Part shown: positions 24,469 to 36,086 of the stretch, one piece after another | Layout: every line of letters begins with the position of its first letter | How positions within the stretch are numbered: the stretch's first letter is position 1 | DNA from: Acanthaster planci | Taxonomy: Eukaryota; Echinodermata; Asteroidea; Valvatida; Acanthasteridae | Direction of reading: 5' to 3' | Assembly: GCF_001949145.1 (NCBI RefSeq) | Contig: NW_019091390.1 | Location: 1,522,405 to 1,586,404 of the forward strand | Length of the DNA: 64,000 bases | Notes under the pieces: generated by a model | What the model saw: the letters and a program-made list of their open reading frames with translations, nothing else | Databases searched by the model: none | Told to the model about the DNA's origin: nothing | Translations under genes and position numbers: made by a program

Positions 24469-27400
24469 ATTTTTCTCACCAATTCGCGAGAAAAAAATGT
24501 GTTGTTGCAAAAAAAAAAAACAGGCACGGTATACTGGAAACTACACTTGTAGCTTCATTAAACCAATCGATGGAGGATAGTATACCCCTAGAAGCCCCCT
24601 TCCTTGAGGTGAGGGCTGTTGGCCTGCCTAAAAGCTTCAGGAAGCAAGATAATCTCTGTCACGAACCTACCGTTTTTCACCTTGCTGTCATATTTTGGTT
24701 TTTCACAATGCCTTACAGAGCACTCTGCCTTGGCAACTTCGAGATAACCGGAATCAAAAACGACAAATCTTCTTTAAGCAGATAATTTTAGACGTTATTC
24801 ATGCTTAGCGAGTGTTGCGTCGTGATTTCAATTGTAAATAATTTTCACACTTTTTTGGAAAAACAATTCGGGCTTTTTCGATTTTTTAAATACAAGCTTT
24901 TAACAACCCGTCTGGCCTTTTCCAATGTCACACAAAACTTGTTTTTCCTTGAGCGGAGTCGACGGTGAGACCCAAAATTACCGATAAAGATCGCAGGGAC
25001 GAAGGAATTAGAAAAACATGAGCATATTTTCTGCAGTACTTGCTGCGAATACCTAGGAGTCCGGAAGCATGGAAGTTAATGAGCCATACGTTATTGACTT
25101 CTGCACAGATTCGTCCGCGAACACTGACACGTACGTTTAGGAAGTGTAAATGATGTCTTGTTCATTGTTTCAATCTTGTTCTTAAGGCTTGGTTGAATTG
25201 ACTCAAAAGGTAACAAAGTAGTCTGTGTATGGCGATCAATATCCTCATGGATTTTTTTTTCCAATTTGATTTCTTTTAAGAATGTATTTTGTTAGTATGC
25301 GGGCCTAGGTCGCATGCTTGTACACCTTCGCCAGCGGCTTTATATCGCTACTCGTGAAGTAGGCCTACATTGGCGAGTAATAAGCAGATTAGGCCTGGGA
25401 AGGTTCGTAAAATATGAAACCAGGCATCGTAAACGCTCTCACGCGCTAAATGTATACAACTCAAATCACAGAAAGTCCGATTTTTAATGGGACGATTCCG
25501 AATGTTGTCAGATTACCAACGGTGATGTTGTGAACATGTCTTCTTGATCTCTGCGGTCCCGGTACATTCGCTTTCAACATGTTTACTTGTAGTATACTAT
25601 GAGAACTGTTGCTTCATGATCAACACACCCTGCCTACGTCCATGCTCGTGCAAAGACGCCACAGTTGATTGTGCTCAATGTCAACAAATTTAAAATTAAT
25701 TTGTGCATGAAGCTTTAATTTAAGGCCCCTCGGCTCACAGCCAAGCTGTTTTTATAGTGCAACACGAGCCAGTCTCGGAAATAAGAGCAAGGTGATATTT
25801 CTTCTGGGGAGTTTAATGGATAAGATGACGGCTGTGAAGTATATATCCATTTTAAACTCGGTTTCAAATTGTAAGTAGTGGATTAGATCCATGAATATGT
25901 TGTACATGTACGGTTTTCGGTGGCTAAACGGCGTGGGCCAAGGGCTGGACTGAATTTCAAATGATCTTCTACACTGTAAATCAGTGTCATGATTTGTTTT
26001 GTACAATGATTACCCTTGGAAGTGATTAAAACGGCTGAAGTATACCTGCAGACCAGTCACCGCTTTAATTTTTGTCAGCCTTTTGCACACACCTCGTTCT
26101 CGCTGCACTGCCACGCGGAAAACCACGTGTGAAGATGATCATTTGCACTGAAACCGGCTGTGGTTAAGGTTACCCATTGAAATTTCAAGTTTAGTTAATA
26201 GTATCAAGTGTAGTTTGCGGTAGAATCGCATTTTATGTGTCCAAACACTCTCCCTTTTCACGTGGTCTTAAACCTAATCGACCGTTCTGAAAGAGATAAT
26301 TTTCGTGTTTGACAAATCTTCTCCTCTATCAACGTGATTCAGATCAAAAATTGTGTGCGCAGAACGCTTTGGTATAGTCGCGGCCAATGAAAGTTGCTGG
26401 ATTTGTGGTGTGGTTATGTTTAATTGGTATAATTTGTCCAGATAGTCGCTAATTATCCTTGAGGCTAGTATTTGAATGGTGTGTCACTATTTCTATGATT
26501 TCTTTACGAATAATGACATCATTGCCTTTCAAGGAGGACCGGTTTGTTTTTGGAGGGTCTCGCAGCAAAGGTTGGGCTCCCCGAGTGATATAACATTTGT
26601 CGAGGCTCTCTTAATGTTTGCCATCTGTGGCTTGCAATCGCCCCATTACAAGGCCGCAGCACTAACAGGAAACACTAATTACATTCAAGGCATGAATAAA
26701 TAATTATTTGTTGCGGCTGGAAATATAACGCAGAAGAAGTGCAGGTCAGTATGCAAGACTGGGTTTAGCTTAGGGGGGAAAACGACGAATTCGATTTTAA
26801 AAACCTCGAGGCAGCGACACTTTAAAGGAACACAGACGTTTTGGATTCCAGTGAGATGCTGTCTCTCTGAATTTTTCCTACCTTTTTTCAATTGGCTGTG
26901 TCACGGGAAAACAGCCTTTGCCGTGTTAAGGCACTGAGGGCGGTTAGAAAAGCGGAACATCTGATAGGTCTATACAATGCGTTTTGCGTTTCACACACCT
27001 TAATTTTTTTCGGATATTCTATTGCATTTGCATGAGTTGGTTTTGTCTTTGAGCTGTTGGGCCATGCGTTAAGCAGGACCTTGCCATGCAGGAGGCGGAT
27101 GTAATCGATACATGTGACTTTTGATTCAACGGCTCGTATCCACACTCTTTGTCCAAGGGCGTTGTCGACGGCTAACTTCTCTGAGCTCTCAGTGGTGAGA
27201 TTTTTTGTTAGGGTAGACCAGGGGTCAACACGCGTGCGCGTGGAATGACGTCTGCAGGGCACTGTTCGTGCGATGTCTTCGTGGTTATTGAATCCACCCA
27301 CGTTGCATTGCGTTTGCTTCAACGGTCTGTGATGGACATTTGTCGGCACCAGGTCTGTAGGACAGGATATGAGATGAAAAGTTGCAAATACGTGAAGCCA

Positions 27401-30015
27401 CGCTATCGTGGAGTTTGCGGGTATAAATTAAGTATTCGGAAGATTAACAATGTAGGGAATTAAACGAAACACTTTGTGCGTCGTTATGTATGGCATGTTA
27501 CTATAAATAGACACCTCTTTTCTCCTCCGAATCAACCGTGCCCCTGGCATGTCCCTTTAACACGTCATTTGACGGCGTGTTCCTTGAAAGTAAAAGTAGT
27601 TCCAACACAACTCGACGGTTTCACATCACTGCACACAATGGCAGGTATGACTACAGAATTGTTGATTGAGGTTTAAATTATCGATGGGCGGAAGAAAGGC
27701 GAGAGTGTAACTCGTGCTGAATATTTTGTCCGTTGGTTAAAGTTGTCCTAATAGTCTTGATAATCGAATTTTTGTGGGTTAATGGATCTGTGCAGAACAA
27801 CATTTTTCTGGTTTTGAATTACAAAGGGTTTGCGAAGAAATTGAGTCCAACCGAATAAAAGCACCAAATCCTTATAAATAAGCCGAATTTTCCAAATTAT
27901 CACCTCAAGTTAAAAAATTAATCCAAAGCCCCTGCAAAATTCCTCTTTTTCGCCAGAAATAAAAAGTGAAAACTGATAAATTCCCAGACTAGTTGTAGTC
28001 ACTTCCTAAACATGAGTGACATCAAGAAGACATTTTGATAGGCCCTGTGGAATGTTCTGAAGTAAACCCGCCTGTCCATGTTTGGAACATCCAAGCGAGG
28101 GACTTCAGTGCACCCTCGTGTTGAAAGCTTCAGGTTTGAGTTGCTGGATTGAAAAGGAAAACACTGTGTGCATTTTTGATTAGCCAAGGCAGGTTGTTCG
28201 TTACAGCACTGCAGGAGGAGATAAAGTCCTCTGACCAAGGTGAAAGAAGTGAGCTTCTCTCAGCCGCTGGAGAGAATAAGACATCAATATGTAATCCTTC
28301 GCAATTGGAATAATTGTGTCCTTGCTCCGTGCCGCGGTCAGAGACGGCGCCTCGGGGGAAAGTGACCCCGAGATGAAGCGAATATACCTTCACTCTCAAT
28401 TACGACTCGACTAATTTTATGCCTTATACATCACGTACGTTGATGAGGATATCCAATTCGTCATGATAATGAGTGGCGTTTTCTGCCCAACGACTGTTTC
28501 AGCAGTACCCACGCACCTGCCATCCACTGCATGGCTTGCTGCGCGCGTGATGTGGAAGTTCAAGACTGAATGCTCGGAATGCTATTGGCGCTTTTTACCG
28601 GGGCCCGAGTGTGGCAGAGCCGGCGCGAGGTTCGAATCGTGATGCAGCCAGGCATTGGCACTTCGAAGTATGCAAATCTACTAAATACGGAAAAGTACTC
28701 GGCATAACGTTAAATACCAGTCCACACGTTGACTATGTTTTGCCTAATCAGGATCGCTTGTCGGACCTATTTCAGGTAGATCTTAAAGCAGTGTGATGTT
28801 TGTTCGCGTAGCGACGGTTTTGGCTGGAAACTTCCGCTTACTGCCTCTCCCCGCTCAATGTACAGACCACTTCAACCAAGCTCAAAATTTGTTGAAGAAA
28901 TATATACTCATCTGCCTTCTTATAAAATAACCTCAAATGTGACAGAAAATTCTAAGACTGTTAAGCTGCAAGCAAATGAAGTTGATTCAACGGCCGACCA
29001 ATAAGGTCGTTGGGGTTTAATAGTGTGTTGACAGGTTGTGTCATTCGTCCTTTTCGATCGTATGACAGGGGGTCCAAAGATTATGGGAACTGCGACACAT
29101 GTTCCTTCCACATCAAATTACTTTGTGGGTAGAGGACCGCGCAGCATACCACTCACTCTAACAATAAGAACCTCGAGTAAACACTGAATAATCCACTCCT
29201 GCCAACACAACTTGGTTCAGTTTACGCTGAGAAGGTATTTTCATTGTGTGCTCTGTAATTAATGTTCACATCTTGTACATGGTGCCCTAACGGTAATGGT
29301 GTCGCTATAAAACCTCCCAGCTGTATTAATTTGCTAACACAATTTTGCCGATGTTGGAGGCTGACAGCACGATTATAAGGTTTTGAGGTAAGAAGGGAAA
29401 ACGTGAATGGTACAAGGTTCGCGTCATTTTCATTTCCGGTACCGGAAAAAACCAGTTATCACTCTTATCAGAAAGCTTAATCTATTTTTTTTCGCCCGTG
29501 TCCATGCATGAGTTATCAAAACTATGAATAAGCAGATGATGAATTTATCACACGTCAGCAAAACATTCGCGGCTAAATTAAGTGGAGCACGAAATATTAA
29601 TGTGCTCATCTTGAGTGAATCTGCAGTGTGAATGTTTGCCACCATATTTGTCATATTTAATAAGGGAGAGGAAACGTTAAGCACTGCGTGCATTCGCGGC
29701 GCAGTGCAGCGGCACACTCGTACCTGTTTTTATACATAAAAAGTGTGCACATTCCTTTGTTCTCCTGTGGTTGAGGAAGCTTGCTCCTTTTTTTCCAACT
29801 GGGATAACTCCTTCGAGCTGGATTTTTTATGATGATTTCCTGGACTGTTCCTCTTCATTTTACCACGGATAACCTTGACCCCAAAATGCCTCTTAAACTG
29901 TTTTTTCAGAGAGGGGAAACATTTTGTGGATGTGTGCGAGTCCACACACCGCCGGCATACCCTACTTTAAGTGGACTTCTTTTGTGCAAAGATCTACACT
30001 GTGTATGCCACGCCT
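24469..30015. other. Long gene-free stretch
   Basis: No supported exon was seen. The longest open frame, 26888-27349 (-), about 150 codons, has no recognised domain, codon bias or paired splice sites. At 28629-28639 the bases GGTTCGAATCG resemble a pol III box B but lack a clear box A and T-arm pairing. An 18-base hairpin at 30016 closes the stretch. Confidence 0.4.
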
Positions 30016-30063
30016 GCACACACTTCTTGCACGCGAGTACAGCCACGTGCAAGAAGTGTGTGC
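30016..30063. other. Perfect 18-bp inverted repeat
   Basis: GCACACACTTCTTGCACG (30016-30033) and CGTGCAAGAAGTGTGTGC (30046-30063) are exact reverse complements around a 12-base loop. Pairing stops abruptly on both sides. The stem is short for an animal pre-miRNA, which usually has about 30 bp. It may be a transposon remnant, a hairpin RNA or a palindromic protein site. Confidence 0.8.
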
Positions 30064-30633
30064 TGTTCTCGCGTCTGACGTCGAGTCCGCGTGAGCTAGC
30101 CCGCGACCAAGTTTACCGGCTGCGGCTTGTATATGAGCACGTATCTATGGGAGGTGGCTGCAGCCCCTGTCGTGTTCCAGTCGCAGCCACAACTTTTACG
30201 TTTTTTGGCAGTGTATTCGCGTGCGTGCTGGGCGTACAGCACCAGTGGTGTTCTCTCTAACTTCTCTGTTTGTCACCAGTGAGAAGGCTAAGTTAGCACG
30301 GAGGGCAGAAACGGTCTTTCCTACTGTAGCAAGGAAAATTTGTTTTGGATTATCAGTGGTACCCATTTACATTTTGAGACTGCCCTAGAAAAGACAGTGG
30401 CCGTGTCCAAATGGCTTTTCTCCACCTCAAATGTGACGAGGGGTGTCACGGAAGCTTGAACGCCATTGCCACCATTTGTGCACATAGAGATGAAAATGAG
30501 TAGACTTTCTGTACGGCATTACGTCATGGAAGATGGTCTTGGGGTCCCGTGATTGGCTGCACTGCATAGCACATACAGTCTGTCCATACATCCAATTGAT
30601 AAGGCCCCACTGCCGTTGACACGAGAGTATTAT

Positions 30634-30840
30634 TTAAACCCCCATATGCAGCAAGGTATGAGACGGAGAAATCCCCCCCCCTGCTTTGTGTTGTTCATTG
30701 TCTCGCAGGAATCTGGGGAATTCCTTTCAGACATCTTGGGGGGATGTGTTAAGTAACAATAGTCTGGAATGTGTATAGGGATTGGACATGTTGGGGGGAT
30801 ACCCCTCGGTCTCATTTCTTGCTGGGTATACAAACCCCTG
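30634..30840. mobile_element. Inverted-repeat element, about 207 bp
   Basis: The left arm (AAACCCCCATATGCAGCAAG and onward through GAGACGGAG to a C run) is the inverse of the right arm (a G run, then ACCCCTCGGTCTCATTTC, GCTGGGTATACAAACCCC). The interior has no coding capacity. It looks like a foldback MITE; no target-site duplication was recognised. Confidence 0.6.
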
Positions 30841-31308
30841 GGCGCCAGGGGTGCGTCAGGTTCCTGAGAAGCCACAGGGAATCACCGAATTGCCACGCTC
30901 AACAATAACTAACAGTGTGGAATCCCTTCACCCAGGCTCTGATTAATACATTAAAAAGCATGCAATTGAAGCAAAGCCTTGTCCACTCTCAATTACCTTT
31001 TTGATGTGCCTGTCGATGAGAAATAGAAATGAGCTCGGAGCTCTTCTCAGCGCCAGCAAGCTCTCTCGTGTAAACAGTTACCACACAATTTCCGCCCAGG
31101 CTGAAAGTCTGCATGGTGACATCAATAGCGCGCAATATTTAATAAAAGCCATTTCGCATTTAGCCATTTATACTCAAGTGCACAAATAAAAGCTAAACAC
31201 AAGATAGCAAATATAAAATGCGTTAATTAACATTATCAGCATGCAAGGGATATGTCATGGGTAAAAAGTGTACCTTCTATTACCCCGAAATCGATATACT
31301 CAGCACGA

Positions 31309-31465
31309 TATGTGGCATGGGGGACCCCCCTAATGTGATGCGAGCCATATACCCTAAGGCTATTGTGCCTATACTGTGCACCCCCCTGGAATCTGAAAAG
31401 AATTCCAACGATTCCGTTAACACAAAAGAAGACACAATAGAGGGGGTCCCCCTTTGCCACATACG
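31309..31465. mobile_element. Short inverted-repeat element, about 157 bp
   Basis: The left end TATGTGGCATGGGGGACCCC and the right end GGGGTCCCCCTTTGCCACAT are inverted copies about 20 bases long. Each arm also contains its own GGGGGACCCCC-type palindrome. The interior is unique and non-coding. Confidence 0.6.
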
Positions 31466-31917
31466 GTGCATCAAATGAAAACCCACCCTCAGAACACGGC
31501 TGTCTACCTTCGCCACTGTCCTCTCAGCCACCCTCAAAGCCTTATCGAGTTTGGAACACGGGGCGGGGAATGCAAATTGGCCAATATCACTCCAAGACCT
31601 GCTTCCGTAAAATCTTAATCGCGTCATTCTGTACACCCCAGTCCTGCATCTGCCTGTGATAAATAGGTATAGCCATGTCCGATCTCACATGGAAGTAATG
31701 GTCCCCCCTGAGTGCCAGATGCGCCAGATGAATTTTTTATGACTCTTCTGTATGAACAGGGGTTTATCATCAACCAAAGGTAAGTTGTAAAAGCTTGAGT
31801 TTATCTCTGAACTGTAAGGACATGGCGTGGTACCCCACAACGTAAATGCGTCAGACATGCATGTGTTGCCGGTTGTAAAAGTTGCCGTCACACATTTCTA
31901 ACTGGCACCTCTTACAG

Positions 31918-32058
31918 ATGCTACGTTCCCGTGAAATTTGTACAAGTGGAACCGATCTTTCCAACTTCGCCCAGAGGGATTGGCCTGCACACACTGCCAA
32001 TGAACAGGTGGAATCCGATCGTCGTTCTGCAATTGTCGACATTATCAGAAGCATCCAG
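31918..32058 (+). CDS. Candidate internal exon, unknown protein
   Basis: A good acceptor (TTCTAACTGGCACCTCTTACAG, which contains a CTAAC branch-point consensus about 15 bases before the AG) precedes 141 bases, exactly 47 codons with phase 0 at both ends, closed by CATCCAG|GTTAGCC. The peptide begins MLRSREICTSGTDLSNFAQR and ends in a helix-like stretch, EQVESDRRSAIVDIIRSIQ. The frame continues to a stop at 32086-32088 if the donor is not used. I recognise no family. It lies upstream of the CpG border and could be an alternative upstream exon of the 33.4 kb gene, an exon of another gene, or chance. Confidence 0.35.
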
Positions 32059-33379
32059 GTTAGCCACAAGGCTGATGCCAGTTCGTAAAGAGACCTGACA
32101 AAAACTCCGCTTCCTTCCCCCGAACATCCATTAAATTACCCGTAACTTGGGCTTGTGTCGGTTGCCCCTTCTTTAAATCGGACAGGGTGTGGTAGTGTGG
32201 TGTGCGCCATGTATGCTTATCTCTTTGCTGAGCAAGGCTTGGACGTGGCCAACACTGGACTGGCTCTCTCTATCGGGACGGAGGCCTCCATGGACCACGT
32301 GTAAAGAGTTTGTGTGTAACTTACACACCAATGCACTGACAGCCCTGCAGGATTGATACCGACTTTTATGGAGTTCTTGGATTACCTCCCATGAAGTCTC
32401 CCTGGAGCGAATGAGGCGTGCACTGGGCGGACAAACTGGCGATTATTTAAAAGTGACAGTTGAATCACCTCAGTTAAAGCACTGATAACTCTGGCGATCA
32501 AGTCATAGCCATCTTTAGCCCAAGTAGCCCAAGTTCTGATTTCCAAAGATTGCTAGTAACTGTTACATACTTTGTGGCCCGGTCGCATCACGTAAAAAAG
32601 CCTCACGGGCAGTGTTTGGAGCAAAAGTCTACAACGTAATCTTTAGGCCTACCATATGACGACCAGTGAATGGTTAAAAAAATCATCTAGGGTTAAACGC
32701 TGGTAGAAAAAAAACCCGATTTTGACATTTCGACATCTTCCGTCAGCAATTAAGCCTGCTCTCTGTACTGCGAGAGTTGACTTTTATTAGCAAAACACCC
32801 GCCACTACCAGACTGAAATGAACGGTGCCAAGCGGATCTGGTGGCAACAGGACAGACCCCCGAACCCCAAACTGCATCCAGTTGGCATGACATGGCTTTC
32901 GCGGCATGGGCTACCCGGATTGGTGGAGACAGGGCTGGTTCCCGAGGAGCCAAGGTCGTGTCCTACTCAGGGCCAGAGTTTTGTGGTGGGATACCTGTTT
33001 GTCACGGTGTTTTGTCGACGTTTAGCTCATACGAGAGTTTTTGGTTCAGGTAGTTAGGATGGAGACATTATGGTGCATGGAAATGAAATTCCATCAGCAT
33101 ACGGAGACATAGAGGTTGTTTACGGAAAAACAATAATCATTATAAAGGCGAAGTTGGGTGTAATACTGGTCCGTAGGATTTACTTCAAGGTACGTAGGCC
33201 TGCCTTTTTTTATTACTTCGACAAACGCAGCTTTGATTCAGTGGGATACCATCTATTGAAAGAGAACAATGCTTTTACCCATCGAAGGAGAAAGTTCTGT
33301 TTGAAAACTGTGGCTAAAATTAAATTATTTTTCCCAAATCGGTTCCTTTCCGACTGGAGTTGTTGAAAAGCAACAACAA
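32059..33379. other. Stretch without supported gene
   Basis: A 31-codon frame at 32209-32304 (+) starts with GCGCCATG and looks protein-like, but it is too short to support. No repeat family was recognised. Confidence 0.4.
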
Positions 33380-33880
33380 TGGACACCACGTATTTCAGCA
33401 CTTGGTGGCGCTGTTCACGATTTTCAGCAAGCGCGCACTGGCGCGGCATTTATTTTATCCGCATGCATGTGCGTACAGTTGCGGCAGGATTAATCCCACT
33501 TTTGCAGTCCTGTCACCCTGTGGGGGCTCTGAATGTGTTTGAATGCCGTCTCATTGGTCAGCCAAGCGCCGATCGCGAACCCAGTCGCATCTTTGGCCGT
33601 GGGTCTGTTCAACGGGGCTTTCACTCAGATTCACCCGGATCGACGATGGCCGGTCATCGAACTACGTCATCAGACAATGAGGAGAAGGGCCAGCCTAAAG
33701 CCCCGTCATCGATCGGGGGTAATTTCGTCTCGTTAATTCGTCCGTTAAAAGCGAACTCTTTCATCTTCCATCCAGTTCTGTCGGTGTCTAGTCAACCGTA
33801 CCAGGGAGGGGAAGGGGAGAAGAATAAGGTTTTTGCCTTGAGTGACGATTACAAATTGCTGTGGGTTGTGTGAAACTTCT
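33380..33880 (+). promoter_or_regulatory. CpG-dense putative promoter and first exon
   Basis: There are 26 CpG in 33541-33900 and only 3 in 33901-34260 by hand count. An inverted CCAAT box (TCATTGGTCAG, ATTGG at 33553) lies about 70 bases before an initiator-like TCACTCAGATT at 33621, the usual spacing. TACGTCAT at 33663 is a CRE-like half site. No clear TATA box was seen. The sharp fall in CpG downstream fits the switch from unmethylated promoter to methylated gene body in genomes with mosaic methylation, and points transcription to the right. Confidence 0.55.
33646..33828 (+). CDS. Candidate first coding exon, unknown protein
   Basis: An ATG in good context (CGACGATGG, A at -3 and G at +4) opens a frame that starts MAGHRTTSSDNEEKGQPKAP and runs to a stop at 33871-33873. 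The same frame is open upstream to at least 33379, the longest open frame in the window (about 164 codons). If the weak donor AATAAG|GTTTTT at 33828/33829 is used, the exon is 61 codons, phase 0, and joins in frame to the phase-0 acceptor of the strong exon at 35833. The donor is poor. A non-coding first exon spliced from the much better donor AAATAG|GTAAGG at 34169/34170 is an equal alternative. The peptide is hydrophilic at first, has no signal peptide, and matches nothing I recognise. Confidence 0.28.
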
Positions 33881-35832
33881 GGTTCGAAAGCCTTTCCAAT
33901 CCATTCAGCTTTCTCAGATTCTGTACTGCAGACTAAGGAGGGGAATGATAAATTAGCTTGTAACTGTATGCTGTTAAGTATTTGATAATCCTAATCGAAG
34001 TTAAGCTACAGAAAATCTTGGCAGTTACATCTTGACTGAACTTTGGCCATTTTGGGCATTACAAATTGTGCTCAAGCAGAGGATCTGCAACCACAAGGTA
34101 ACTAGGATTTGCTCGAAGTATTTGCTACATCATGGCTTGCACTGACTCACAGACTTAATTCTGAAATAGGTAAGGAATGTTTTTCCCCTCGTAAATGCAT
34201 GTACATTTTAGTGGGTAACTTCAGCACCACAGTGTGGCACAGTTAGCCTGTCTTTGTATATTATCACCAAATACCTTCACCCCTTGGCTTCAGCTCTCTA
34301 GCGTACCTTCACCTCCATAACATATGCACCTCGCAGTGGAAATTGTTTAACCAGTTATTGTGTGATTTTCTTATCTGAAAAAGTTGCAGGGGGCAGGTTT
34401 TTTTACCTGCAAATTCTTCAACCTTGCAATTGCGCTTTGACCAAACAAAGCAGGACACTCATACTGCACTTGATTACATTGGTAAGGTGTCCAATACACG
34501 GCATACTGGCAGTGGTGTAGCTAGGATTTTACTAGTGGGGGGAGGGGGTGTAAAGGGGACACCAGCATCTTATAGGGGCACCAGCTTTGCGTGGTGTGGT
34601 TTTTTTGGGAGGGGCAAGTGTTTATTAGCCTTGTTCAATATCCATTCATCCTTTTTGTTTTTAGTGGGGGGGGGGGATTGCCCCCCTCCCGTGGCTATGC
34701 CATTTGTCACTCAGTCTGGTACATGTTTTGTAGAATTTAAGATTTGGAAAGACTGCTCTGACAAATTTATTTAAAGTATTTCAAGTCCTACCCTTGGGGT
34801 CTGAGTGACACTGTATCAGTGTATCACAATGCCTAAGTTGTCATGAATTGTCGGTTCCCACTTAAGATGCTGCAATTGTCCTTACAATGACATGCAGATT
34901 GGAAAGAATTCAAGGACATGGCTTTTATCTGTAAACAGCCAGCCTGTCCCTCTGGGGGAGGAAGGGAGGCGATTTAAGCCGGAGAAATCTGCTGGAACAC
35001 AGAAGGTCTTTCTGTTCATTTCTCTCTCAACGCCGGCATTTCCCTTTTGATGACAATCAAGCGGGCAACTCATTCCAAGTCTGAAGGCCTTACTAAATTT
35101 CCATTACATTTTCCCCAGTGCTCCTGATATGATTGACTCGCTGGCATTTCAGCACTGATGGATTGTTTCGGGAGAGTTTTCACCGGCACAGACAGTCTCC
35201 CTCTCTTCCGATTTTTCATTCTTGGCGAAGGTGTACAACCAATCTAGAGTAGGTTGTTTTTGTCTTGTCTCCCGTAAGGACAAGCCATTCATTTACTGCT
35301 GATTGGGGGAGTTCCTGCTTCTCCTCCAAACTCACAGTAGTACATGGATTATTTGAAATGCACACAAACACACTGACTTCGGTTGACCTACAGATTTTTC
35401 CAGGAATTACACCAAAGTGCGATCCACACTTGCTCAGAACACAGTAGTTTTTGATTTAACAAGTCCATTCTGACAATATATCTAGACTACTGCTCCACAA
35501 ATTACTCATATGCTAGCAATAAATTTCTGAGTTATTGATGGAATATTTTGCACCAATAAACATTTCAATCATGCACATTCATAAACACTACATTTTATTG
35601 TAGTAACCTGATCAGTTTGGAAAGCCCCTTGACAGGGATTCTTTCCTTCGAGCAATTCTATGGGAACTGAGTAGATATTGTCCTTTGTTTATTTCTGTTT
35701 GTGCTGTTTTTACCTACGGTATATCTTGAGAAGTGAAATAAATTGCACAAAGTTCCTGTTTTCAGTACACAAATCAGTGCACCTGTGATCTTGCCTTTTT
35801 TCATGCCTTCTTTTTTTTCAATTGTGTTCCAG
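33881..35832 (+). other. Putative first intron
   Basis: CpG falls abruptly at the left border and stays low, as expected for a methylated transcribed region. A hAT-type MITE lies at 34510-34706. The right end is a strong acceptor for the exon at 35833. No other coding signal was seen. Confidence 0.5.
34510..34706 (+). mobile_element. hAT-type MITE, copy A
   Basis: It starts CAGTGGTGTAGCTAGG and ends near GTGGCTATGCCATTTG, imperfect inverted termini. Interior segments (GGGGACACCAGCATCTTATA, CACCAGCTTTG, GTGTGGTTTTTTTGGG, TTGTTCAATATCCATT) match the reverse complement of the element at 44831-45054. The target-site duplication here has decayed. Confidence 0.8.
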
Positions 35833-36038
35833 GATTCTCGGAGCAGCGGAGGGGGTGCCATTTTCTACCCCATCACGGTGGGCAGCGGTGTCAGCACAGA
35901 CAGCCCCCGGCAGGCCAGGCGGCACCCCTACGCCGAGATGCTCAAGCCCAGCACCCTCAGCCTCAAGATCGGGCCGCGCATCGAGGTCACCGACTCCACC
36001 GAGTCGCTGGACAGGGAAGTGGAGAACCTCAACCTCAG
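35833..36038 (+). CDS. Coding exon, protein family not recognised
   Basis: This is the best-supported coding segment. It is preceded by a long pyrimidine tract ending TTGTGTTCCAG and followed by CTCAG|GTGAGG, a near-ideal donor. The 206 bases start in phase 0 and leave two bases of a split codon. Of 68 complete codons, 60 end in G or C, in sharp contrast to the flanks. The peptide starts DSRSSGGGAIFYPITVGSG, continues through a basic stretch (PRQARRHPYAEMLKP) to LSLKIGPRIEVTDSTESL, and ends in an acidic segment, DREVENLNLR. There is no membrane segment or signal peptide. The serine, glycine and charge content suggests a linker or disordered part of a larger intracellular protein. I do not recognise the family. 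Confidence 0.88.
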
Positions 36039-36086
36039 GTGAGGCCGTCCTTCATTTCTTCCAATTGCACACATTGTACATGTAGC

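Noticed and set aside
26888-27349. Open frame of about 150 codons on the minus strand
   Set aside because: No recognised domain, no codon bias, no paired splice sites, and CpG-normal intergenic surroundings. Frames of this length occur by chance in 64 kb.
28590-28660. tRNA gene or SINE head suggested by GGTTCGAATCG
   Set aside because: The flanking T stem does not pair, no convincing box A lies upstream, and no SINE body follows.
29829-30260. Cysteine-containing open frame of 143 codons on the plus strand
   Set aside because: It crosses the perfect hairpin at 30016, has no regular cysteine spacing and no splice support.
32209-32304. 31-codon frame with a good start context after the candidate exon at 31918
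   Set aside because: Too short to show coding bias; no connection to the neighbouring exon in a consistent phase could be shown.
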